Origin: an uncultured Cellvibrio sp.
GTDB lineage: Bacteria; Pseudomonadota; Gammaproteobacteria; Pseudomonadales; Cellvibrionaceae
Length of the DNA stretch: 5,637 nucleotides
Assembly: GCA_946482385.1 (NCBI GenBank)
Contig: CAMLRI010000176.1
Span: 1 to 5,637, forward strand
Reading direction: 5' to 3'
Shown here one piece after another: positions 1 to 5,637 of this stretch. The notes beneath the pieces are model-generated. The model was not told where the DNA came from and ran no database searches. It was given only the letters and a program-made list of their open reading frames with translations. The stretch's first letter is position 1; every line of letters starts with the position of its first letter. A program made the position numbers and the translations under genes.

Positions 1-14
1 ACCTGGGTCAGCAT
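1..14 (-). CDS. Start of a divergent gene, truncated by the window edge; product unknown
   Basis: Read leftward, an ATG at 14-12 opens a frame beginning M-L-T-Q and running off the window edge. A clear Shine-Dalgarno sequence, GGAGG on the minus strand (20-24), sits 5 nt upstream of the ATG. That pairing of motif and spacing is what supports a real start. Only four complete codons are visible, so nothing can be said about function. In sugar-utilisation loci a divergent neighbour is often a regulator, transporter or another hydrolase, but that is context only. The alternative is a chance ATG with a chance purine run. Confidence 0.45.
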
Positions 15-19
15 GTGCG

Positions 20-24
20 CCTCC
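20..24 (-). promoter_or_regulatory. Ribosome binding site of the divergent gene
   Basis: CCTCC on the plus strand gives GGAGG on the minus strand, a core anti-16S match, 5 nt before the ATG at 14-12. It is the main reason for proposing a leftward gene at the window edge. Confidence 0.45.
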
Positions 25-43
25 GTTATTACAATGTGGCAAC

Positions 44-73
44 AGTGTTTCACGGTGCGATTTAATGTGTCAA
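44..73 (-). promoter_or_regulatory. Possible leftward promoter for the divergent gene
   Basis: On the minus strand a perfect -35 hexamer TTGACA lies at 73-68. With an 18-bp spacer the -10 candidate is AACACT (49-44), which matches TATAAT at positions 2, 4 and 6 only. Transcription would begin near 37, leaving a leader of about 23 nt. The -10 is weak, so this is tentative. Confidence 0.25.
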
Positions 74-142
74 CAAGGTTGTAACTATGTTGTGCTGCCT
101 GGTTGTGTAAAGACCCGTTTCCCGCCTTGGCTTTGGTGGTTT

Positions 143-171
143 TTCTGAGTAGAATTAATTTGTCTTATAAT
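143..171 (+). promoter_or_regulatory. Probable promoter of the arabinanase gene
   Basis: A perfect consensus -10 hexamer, TATAAT, is at 166-171. The best-spaced -35 candidate is TTCTGA at 143-148 (17-bp spacer), matching TTGACA at only three of six positions. Transcription would begin near 178, giving a leader of roughly 50 nt before the ATG at 227. A strong -10 with a weak -35, buried in a palindrome, is consistent with a regulated promoter. The start site is predicted only. Confidence 0.55.
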
Positions 172-180
172 AATAAGACA
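161..180. promoter_or_regulatory. Candidate operator: 20-bp palindrome over the -10 box
   Basis: TGTCTTATAATAATAAGACA is an inverted repeat with two perfect 8-bp arms (161-168 and 173-180), symmetric at 18 of 20 positions. It covers the whole -10 hexamer at 166-171, so a dimeric regulator bound here would block RNA polymerase. Size and symmetry suit a GntR- or LacI-type dimer, but I do not recognise the motif as that of a named regulator. It lies midway between two divergent genes and could control both. It is a poor terminator candidate because the stem is AT-rich and no T-run follows. Confidence 0.55.
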
Positions 181-226
181 CTATGAATTTATGCTGCCCT
201 CTAACAATAACTTATAGGTAACTACC

Positions 227-1591
227 ATGTTGAAATCACTGTTTGCAGGCCTGGGCCTGTTGCTGTGTAGCTTCACAGCCTCCGCGATTACCCTGTCTGG
301 CCTGATTAACTCCCACGACCCGGGCACACTCACTAAGGATGGCAGCACCTATTTTCACTTCACCACCGGCACAGGGATTTGGTATTCCACCTCTAGCAAC
401 CTGACCACCTGGACGGGCGGCCCCAGCCCGGTGTTTAGCAGCTACCCCAGCTGGATTAACACCAAGATCCCCAATTTCAGCGGTTCTTTCTGGGCGCCGG
501 ACATCATCCACATGAACGGCTATTTCTACCTTTACTACTCGGTATCCACCTTTGGCACTTCGGTGTCGGCCATCGGGGTGGCGCGCTCGGCGTCGCTGAC
601 ATCGCCCAGCTGGCAGGATTTGGGGGTGGTGGTGGAATCCTACGGCGGCAGCGCCGAGATTAATGCCATAGACCCGGCGCTCTACCGCGACCACGACGGC
701 AAGGTGTATATGAGCTATGGCTCTTTCTTTGGCGGTATCGGCATTGCCGAAATTAACCAGAGCACCGGTAAATTAAATGGCAGCGTCAGCAAAATTTATG
801 GCGGCAATCACGCCGATATTGAAGCGCCCTATATTTCCCGCAATGGCGATTACTACTATTTGTTTATTAACCGCGGCGCCTGCTGCCAGGGCTCCAACAG
901 CACCTACTATGTACAGGTGGCGCGCTCCACTTCAATTTACGGCCCCTACACCGATGTGCGCACCCTGCTGCCCAATGTGGATGGCAAATACAAAGGCCCC
1001 GGCCATATTGGCGTGTTAAAGCAGGATGGCTGTAATTATGTGTCTACCCACTATTACGACCTGAACGACGGCGGCAATGCCAAGCTGGATCTTTTGAGGA
1101 TGACCTACAGCAACGGCTGGCCAACTCTCACGCGCAATTTTTCCATTGCCAGTTGCGGTGGGGTGAGCGATGGTTTGTACCGCATTACGGCGCGCCACAG
1201 CGGTAAGGATTTAATGCCCGCAGCCAAATCCAGCGCCAATGGCGCCATGATCCAACAGGAGACCTGGAATTCTTACCGCGCCCAACAGTGGTATGTGATT
1301 AACCAGGGCACTGGCTATTACAGCCTGATCAACGCCGCCAGCTTGAAGAGCCTGGATGTGTACAACAATTCCACCGCCGCCGGCGCCAATATTGCCCAGT
1401 GGGATTACTGGGGCGGTGCAGGGCAAAAGTGGAGCCTCACCAGCAGCAGTGGTTACTTCACAATTAAATCGCTGCTGAGCGGTTTGCCGCTGGATATTTT
1501 GAACTTGAGCACCGCTAACGGCGCCCAGGTAATCCAGTGGAATGCCACAGGTGCTACCAACCAACAATTCAGTTTGACCCGCTTGAAATAA
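227..1591 (+). CDS. Secreted GH43 arabinanase (probable arabinan endo-1,5-alpha-L-arabinosidase) with C-terminal ricin-type beta-trefoil
   Basis: Probably hydrolyses alpha-1,5-linked arabinan backbone outside the cell or in the periplasm. Residues 1-20 are a type I signal peptide with likely cleavage after A-S-A. The Cys at 14 has Leu before it, so it is not a lipobox. The GH43 five-bladed propeller spans about 25-312. The expected acidic triad is visible: Asp31 in HDPG (base), Asp149 in AIDPAL (pKa modulator) and Glu199 in DIEAPY (acid). WAPD (89-92), the ACCQG-NSTY stretch (218-227) and GPGH (257-260) are typical of arabinanases. Residues about 315-454 form a ricin-type trefoil of three repeats of about 47 residues, with QxW motifs ending at W355, W402 and a QQF variant at F448. 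It contains no cysteines. The start is supported by AGG (216-218) upstream of the ATG. A terminator follows, so the gene may be its own transcript. GH43 membership is secure; endo rather than exo action is inferred. Confidence 0.9.
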   Translation: MLKSLFAGLGLLLCSFTASAITLSGLINSHDPGTLTKDGSTYFHFTTGTGIWYSTSSNLTTWTGGPSPVFSSYPSWINTKIPNFSGSFWAPDIIHMNGYFYLYYSVSTFGTSVSAIGVARSASLTSPSWQDLGVVVESYGGSAEINAIDPALYRDHDGKVYMSYGSFFGGIGIAEINQSTGKLNGSVSKIYGGNHADIEAPYISRNGDYYYLFINRGACCQGSNSTYYVQVARSTSIYGPYTDVRTLLPNVDGKYKGPGHIGVLKQDGCNYVSTHYYDLNDGGNAKLDLLRMTYSNGWPTLTRNFSIASCGGVSDGLYRITARHSGKDLMPAAKSSANGAMIQQETWNSYRAQQWYVINQGTGYYSLINAASLKSLDVYNNSTAAGANIAQWDYWGGAGQKWSLTSSSGYFTIKSLLSGLPLDILNLSTANGAQVIQWNATGATNQQFSLTRLK

Positions 1592-1610
1592 GCGGGCGCG
1601 TCCCCCCTTT

Positions 1611-1643
1611 CTGCCGTCGCTGAATAAGGGCGGCAGATTTTTT
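1611..1643 (+). terminator. Rho-independent terminator after the arabinanase gene
   Basis: Arms CTGCCGTC (1611-1618) and GGCGGCAG (1629-1636) form an 8-bp stem with one G-T wobble, closing a 10-nt loop. Six T residues follow at 1638-1643 after a single A. It starts 19 nt past the stop codon. It should end or reduce transcription from gene 1 into gene 2; read-through is possible because no strong promoter is evident before gene 2. Confidence 0.8.
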
Positions 1644-1678
1644 ATTAAAACGACAAAAAATATTTTAATTATTCAGCG
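1618..1678. repeat. 10-bp inverted repeat linking the terminator loop to the leader of the GH97 gene
   Basis: CGCTGAATAA at 1618-1627 is exactly complementary to TTATTCAGCG at 1669-1678, with 41 nt between. The left copy is most of the terminator loop; the right copy ends 17 nt before the gene 2 ATG and just upstream of its GAGG ribosome binding site (1687-1690). In read-through RNA the two could pair as an alternative to the terminator stem. The complementarity is seen directly; any function is inference. Confidence 0.4.
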
Positions 1679-1695
1679 GCAACGACGAGGCAAGT

Positions 1696-3642
1696 ATGAA
1701 AATTATCCGCAGCATTCTTTGCTTGGGCGCACTGGTACTGGTGCAAGCCTGCAACCACAAACCGGCCGATACACTCACCAGCCCCGACCAACAATTGCAG
1801 GTAAAGGTTTATGAAACGGAGCAACACACCCTGGCCTACACGGTGATGCGCGCTGGCCAGCCGGTGATTTTGGCATCGGATTTGGGCTTGCAATTAACCA
1901 CCGCCGATTTTACCCAGGGGGTAACAATCGAAATGCGTTCGCCCGTGGTGCAGGTGCGCGATGATTATCAACTGCGTGTCGGCAAAAAAAGCCGCATCAG
2001 CTACCGCGCCAATGAACAGATTTTTTCGGTGGTGAATGCGCAAAAACAAAAAATGCTGATCACCTTCCGCGTATCCGACGATGGTGTGGCTTTTCGCTAT
2101 GCGGTGAGCGATCCAGTGATTACCCGCAAACAATTTGTGCGAGAAACCACCCGCTTTCGCCTGGCCGAAAGTGCCAGGGCCTGGTTGCAACCTATGTCGG
2201 TAGCGCAAACCGGCTGGAGCAATACCAACCCCTCCTATGAGGAGCACTACCAGCAGGATATTCCCGTGGGCACGCCATCGACCCTGGGTGCCGGCTGGGC
2301 ATTCCCCGGGCTGTTCCGCAGTGGCGATACCTGGATATTAATTTCCGAGGCGGGCTTGAACCGCCACTGGCACGCCTCGCGCCTGGGCCATGAATCTCCC
2401 GGGGGCGAATATAGGGTGGCGCCGCCTCAGGCGGCCGAAGTGTTTGTAGCGCCCAATGGCGACAAGGGCGCACTCCTGGCTAATACCGAGGGCGAATTGG
2501 TATCGCCCTGGCGCATCCTGGCCATAGGCGATTTGCCGCGCATTATGGAATCCACCCTGGGCACTGACCTGGCGGCACCGGCCATAGACCTAGCCAGTGA
2601 TGTTATTCAGCCGGGCCATTCATCCTGGAGCTGGGCAATTTTAAAAGACGACTTCACCACCTTTGAGGTGCAGAAAAAATTTATCGACTACGCCGCCGCT
2701 ATGCACTGGGATTACACCCTGGTGGATGCGGATTGGGATAAAAAAATCGGCCTGGAAAAATTGCAGGAGCTGGTGGCCTACGCCGCGCAAAAAAATATTG
2801 GTATTTTGGTGTGGTACAACTCCTCTGGCGATTGGAACCAAACCCCCTACAGCCCCAAAAGTGAATTGCTAAGCCAGGCGCAGCGCAACACCGTTTTCGC
2901 GCAATTAAAAGCCATAGGTGTAAAAGGCGTGAAAATTGATTTTTTTGCCGGCGATGGCCAATCGATGATTGCCTATTACCACGAGCTGCTGGAAGCGGCG
3001 GCCGAGCATGGCCTGCTGGTGAATTTCCACGGCGCCACCCTGCCGCGCGGTTGGCAGCGCACTTACCCGCACCTGATGACCATGGAATCCATTAAGGGTT
3101 TTGAATTTACCACCTTCACCCAGGCCGACCAGGACCCGGTGGCCGCGCACGTGGCCACAGCGCTGTTTGCGCGCAATGTGTTTGACCCTATGGATTTTAC
3201 CCCCCTGGTGTTTGGCGATATTCCCAATATCAAACGCGTTACCGAAAACTCTTTTGAACTGGCCGAAGCGGTGCTGATGATTTCCGGCATTCAACACTTC
3301 GCCGAAATTCCCGAGGGCATGGCCACGGCGCCGGATTATGTGCAAGATTTTTTGCGCGAGCTGCCGCGCGAGTGGGATGAAGTGAAGTTTATCGACGGCT
3401 ACCCCGGCAAGTATCTAGTGATGGCGCGCAAGGCGGGCGATGCCTGGTATATCGCCGGTATTAATGCCGAACAAGAAACTAAAACCCTGAACCTGGACTT
3501 GAGTTTTGTGGGGGATAAAAAAGGTGTGTTGATGGCGAGCGGAGAAACCCTGCGCAGTTTCACGCAACAAGAAATTAATAGCAAAACGCCGCACACAATT
3601 ATGTTGCGCCCCAGCGCCGGTTTTGTGATGCGCCTGCAATAG
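1696..3642 (+). CDS. GH97 glycoside hydrolase lipoprotein, retaining type (alpha-galactosidase or beta-L-arabinopyranosidase-like)
   Basis: Likely an exo-acting enzyme removing terminal alpha-galactosyl or beta-L-arabinopyranosyl residues. The signal peptide ends in a lipobox, V16-Q17-A18-C19, with Asn at +2, so a lipid anchor, probably in the outer membrane, is expected. The N-terminal beta-sandwich covers about 27-270, the TIM barrel about 275-540 and the C-terminal beta domain about 545-648; 648 residues is normal for GH97. GVKIDFF carries Asp415, placed as the nucleophile of retaining GH97 enzymes. Glu470 in KGFE fits the acid/base, and FHG (444-446) has Gly where inverting SusB-type alpha-glucosidases have a base Glu. 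The start follows GAGG at 1687-1690 with 5-nt spacing. Gene 3 begins 32 bp downstream. Family is confident; the retaining call comes from motifs recalled without an alignment, and substrate comes from neighbours, so alpha-glucosidase is not excluded. Confidence 0.88.
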   Translation: MKIIRSILCLGALVLVQACNHKPADTLTSPDQQLQVKVYETEQHTLAYTVMRAGQPVILASDLGLQLTTADFTQGVTIEMRSPVVQVRDDYQLRVGKKSRISYRANEQIFSVVNAQKQKMLITFRVSDDGVAFRYAVSDPVITRKQFVRETTRFRLAESARAWLQPMSVAQTGWSNTNPSYEEHYQQDIPVGTPSTLGAGWAFPGLFRSGDTWILISEAGLNRHWHASRLGHESPGGEYRVAPPQAAEVFVAPNGDKGALLANTEGELVSPWRILAIGDLPRIMESTLGTDLAAPAIDLASDVIQPGHSSWSWAILKDDFTTFEVQKKFIDYAAAMHWDYTLVDADWDKKIGLEKLQELVAYAAQKNIGILVWYNSSGDWNQTPYSPKSELLSQAQRNTVFAQLKAIGVKGVKIDFFAGDGQSMIAYYHELLEAAAEHGLLVNFHGATLPRGWQRTYPHLMTMESIKGFEFTTFTQADQDPVAAHVATALFARNVFDPMDFTPLVFGDIPNIKRVTENSFELAEAVLMISGIQHFAEIPEGMATAPDYVQDFLRELPREWDEVKFIDGYPGKYLVMARKAGDAWYIAGINAEQETKTLNLDLSFVGDKKGVLMASGETLRSFTQQEINSKTPHTIMLRPSAGFVMRLQ

Positions 3643-3651
3643 AATTAATCT

Positions 3652-3669
3652 GTAGAGAGAGGTAGAGAG
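3652..3669 (+). promoter_or_regulatory. Tandem ribosome-binding-like repeats before the third gene
   Basis: GTAGAGAG occurs twice, at 3652-3659 and 3662-3669, exactly 10 bp apart. The best match to the anti-16S tail, GAGGT (3659-3663), is 11 nt from the ATG at 3675, which is rather far. The second copy puts GAGAG 5 nt from the ATG. Both may contribute to initiation. No promoter is seen in the 32-bp gap, which supports co-transcription with gene 2. Confidence 0.45.
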
Positions 3670-3674
3670 CCACC

Positions 3675-5606
3675 ATGAAAAAACTATTATCCCTAATGTT
3701 ATTTCCCGCACTGCTGCTGGGTTGCGCGAAAGAGCCGGAACCCCAGGCCGCAGGTGAAACTGTTGCCCTGCAATCGCAATTGCCCCAGGGCCGTGCGGCG
3801 GTGGACGACAACCTGCCTTCGGCTACCTTTACCAACCCCATTTATCCCAATGGTGCCGACCCCTGGTTGGAATATTTTGATGGCAATTATTATTTAACCA
3901 CCACCACCTGGACATCGCAGTTGGTGATGCGCAAATCGCCCACCCTGGCGGGTTTGGCGACGGCGACGCCGGTGTATATCTGGTCGGAGAGCGACCTGGG
4001 GCGCTGCTGTAATTTTTGGGCGTTTGAATTCCATCGCCTGAAAACTGAAAAGGGTTACCGCTGGTATGTGATGTACACCTCGGGCATTGCCGAAAATTTT
4101 GATCGCCAGCATTTAAGCGTGATTGAAAGCGAGGGCGATGATCCTATGGGGCCTTATACCTATAAAGGTTCACCCATGCCCGATACCTGGAATATCGACG
4201 GCAATTATTTTACCCACAAAGAGCAGTTGTATTTGCTCTGGTCGGAATGGGTGGCCGATGAGCAGTCGATTTTTATCGCCAAGATGCTTAACCCCTGGAC
4301 GATTACCGGCGATAAGGTGCGCATCGCCAAGCCGGAATACGAGTGGGAAAAATCCGGCATGAAGGTGAATGAAGGGCCGGAGATGATCAGCCGCAACAAC
4401 CGCACTTTTATGGTGTACTCCGCCAGTTTTTGTAACACGCCGGATTACAAATTGGGCGTGATTGAATTGGTGGGCGATGACCCGCTTAAACCGGAATCCT
4501 GGCAGAAATTTGATCAACCTTTTTTCAGCCGCGCCAATGGCGTTTATGGCCCCGGCCACAACGGCTTTTTCAAATCGCCCGATGGCAGTGAAGACTGGTT
4601 GATTTACCACGGCAATGCCGACGAGCGCGAAGGTTGCAGCTCCACCCGCTCGCTGCGCGCCCAGCCCTTTACCTGGACAGCGGATGACCTGCCCAATTTT
4701 GGCGAGCCAGTGGCGGCCGGCACGCCGGTAAAAGCGCCCTCGGGGGAAAATGGCCCGCTGGTGACTAAAGTGCAGGGCACCCAGGTGCAGTTGGTGAGCA
4801 AGGCCGATGGCCAGTGTTTGCAAGTGGATGCCCAGGGCGCACGCGCGGCCGATTGCGCCCAGGTGCAGCCCTGGACATTGGATTACACCACTGCAGGCCG
4901 CTACCGTTTGGTAACTGCGGCGGGGGAATTTTTATCGGGCGCGGCTTGCGCGGCGGATAAAGGCTTGCACATATCGCCCTGGCTTAACCAGGTATGCCAG
5001 CAGTGGCAGATTAATGTGGAGCGCGAGGGTTGGAACACTATTGCCAATGCCCAATCCCAGGCGCTGTTGCAGTTGGATACCTGTGTTGAGCCGGCTGCCC
5101 AGGAAAAAGTTAAGGATGTGGAAGATATTCCCCAGTTAGACCCAACCAAAGCCAGCTGCGTACAGTGGCGCATTCAGCCAGTGGGCGATGTGGCGCTGTT
5201 GAGTGCGCAGAGCGGCAAGGCATTGACCACCGCCGATTGCAGCGCCGCTGCTGGTGCCAATGTGGAGCAGGACGAGTGGCACAAGCGCGCCTGCCAGCGC
5301 TGGAATTTGGTGGCGGCAGGCGAGGGCTTTTACCAGTTAAAAACCAGCGCCAACCCTAACACCTGCATGACAGTGAACAGCGCCTCCATAGTGCCGGGCA
5401 CCAATGTGGAAATGGGTAATTGCGAGGGCAGCCACAGCCAGTGGGCGGTGGAATACCTGGCCGATGGCACGGCCAAAATCAGCAACCGCAAAAGCCAGTT
5501 GGTGTTGGATTTGGCCCACTGCGGTGTAGCGGATCACACTAACTTTGCCCAGGCGCAATGGTTGAATAGCCACTGCCAGAAATTTCAATTGAAAACGATT
5601 GAGTAA
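3675..5606 (+). CDS. GH43 exo-1,5-alpha-L-arabinofuranosidase-like lipoprotein with two ricin-type beta-trefoils
   Basis: Probably releases arabinose from the ends of alpha-1,5-arabino-oligosaccharides. The signal peptide ends in a strong lipobox, L14-L15-G16-C17, followed by Ala, so an outer-membrane lipoprotein is likely. The GH43 domain covers about 50-357. Its triad is Asp62 (GADP), Asp175 (NID) and Glu233 (NEGPE), with GPGH at 292-295. The stretches around 51-75, 111-120 (CCNFWAFEFH) and 165-176 closely resemble what I recall of the Streptomyces avermitilis exo-arabinofuranosidase, usually placed in GH43 subfamily 26. Residues about 363-643 hold six repeats, read as two trefoils (about 363-503 and 504-643), with QxW-like motifs at W400, W444, W498, W543, W590 and F637. 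Each repeat has two cysteines, 12 in all. Family is secure; subfamily and exo action are by memory of homologues. The lectin ligand is unknown. Confidence 0.9.
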   Translation: MKKLLSLMLFPALLLGCAKEPEPQAAGETVALQSQLPQGRAAVDDNLPSATFTNPIYPNGADPWLEYFDGNYYLTTTTWTSQLVMRKSPTLAGLATATPVYIWSESDLGRCCNFWAFEFHRLKTEKGYRWYVMYTSGIAENFDRQHLSVIESEGDDPMGPYTYKGSPMPDTWNIDGNYFTHKEQLYLLWSEWVADEQSIFIAKMLNPWTITGDKVRIAKPEYEWEKSGMKVNEGPEMISRNNRTFMVYSASFCNTPDYKLGVIELVGDDPLKPESWQKFDQPFFSRANGVYGPGHNGFFKSPDGSEDWLIYHGNADEREGCSSTRSLRAQPFTWTADDLPNFGEPVAAGTPVKAPSGENGPLVTKVQGTQVQLVSKADGQCLQVDAQGARAADCAQVQPWTLDYTTAGRYRLVTAAGEFLSGAACAADKGLHISPWLNQVCQQWQINVEREGWNTIANAQSQALLQLDTCVEPAAQEKVKDVEDIPQLDPTKASCVQWRIQPVGDVALLSAQSGKALTTADCSAAAGANVEQDEWHKRACQRWNLVAAGEGFYQLKTSANPNTCMTVNSASIVPGTNVEMGNCEGSHSQWAVEYLADGTAKISNRKSQLVLDLAHCGVADHTNFAQAQWLNSHCQKFQLKTIE

Positions 5607-5637
5607 TTGTGGTGGTTAGGAAAGTCTAGCGTCCCGC
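5607..5637. other. Downstream tail without recognisable features
   Basis: These 31 bases after the stop codon contain no stem followed by a T-run and no convincing ribosome binding site with start codon. Whether the operon continues or terminates lies beyond the window. Confidence 0.5.

Noticed and set aside
183..221. Twelve-codon upstream open frame (M-N-L-C-C-P...) ending just before gene 1
   Set aside because: It lacks a ribosome binding site, begins almost at the predicted transcription start, and has no repeated arabinose-type or rare codon signal pointing to a leader peptide.
260..268. Cys14 of gene 1 as a lipoprotein anchor
   Set aside because: The residue before the cysteine is Leu, whereas lipoboxes need a small residue there, and a clear A-S-A type I cleavage site follows.
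236..694. Minus-strand open frame of 152 codons over the start of gene 1
   Set aside because: Antisense shadow of the GH43 catalytic domain, with low-complexity Arg/Gly/Ala composition and no recognisable motif.
1657..1666. AAAATATTTT palindrome
   Set aside because: A short AT-only palindrome in an AT-rich spacer is expected by chance and has no supporting context.
1641..1670. Possible separate promoter for gene 2 in the AT-rich spacer
   Set aside because: The spacer contains TATTTT and TTAATT but no -35 hexamer with correct spacing better than three of six matches; AT-richness alone explains these.
4170..4823. Long minus-strand open frame of 217 codons
   Set aside because: It lies wholly antisense to the well-supported GH43 gene, its protein resembles no family I know and is rich in His and Gly as expected from the complement of GC-biased codons, and no ribosome binding site stands out.

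Overview
The window reads as a pectin/arabinan-degradation locus from a saprophytic Gram-negative bacterium. The best guess is a Cellvibrio-like gammaproteobacterium. This rests on GC-rich genes with AT-rich spacers, two lipoprotein signal peptides, and GH43 and GH97 glycoside hydrolases carrying ricin-type modules. The assignment is by family resemblance from memory, with no database search.

Layout. Bases 1-14 appear to be the first codons of a gene read leftward, with a good ribosome binding site at 20-24; its product cannot be told. Bases 15-226 are then a divergent regulatory region. It holds a near-perfect 20-bp palindrome (161-180) lying over a consensus -10 hexamer (TATAAT, 166-171) for the rightward genes. 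Gene 1 (227-1591) is a secreted GH43 arabinanase-type enzyme with a C-terminal ricin-type beta-trefoil. A rho-independent terminator follows at 1611-1643. Gene 2 (1696-3642) is a GH97 lipoprotein whose active-site pattern fits the retaining (alpha-galactosidase / beta-L-arabinopyranosidase) branch. Gene 3 (3675-5606) begins 32 bp later and is probably co-transcribed with gene 2. It is a GH43 lipoprotein resembling exo-1,5-alpha-L-arabinofuranosidases, followed by two cysteine-paired beta-trefoils. The last 31 bases hold no recognisable feature.

How they work together (inference). Gene 1 would cut the arabinan backbone outside the cell or in the periplasm. Gene 3, anchored to a membrane, would release arabinose from the resulting oligosaccharides. 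Gene 2, also anchored, would remove terminal alpha-galactose or beta-L-arabinopyranose caps that block the arabinofuranosidase. The shared operator suggests pathway-specific induction by a sugar-responsive repressor. No transporter, regulator, mobile element, RNA gene or CRISPR array is visible in the window.
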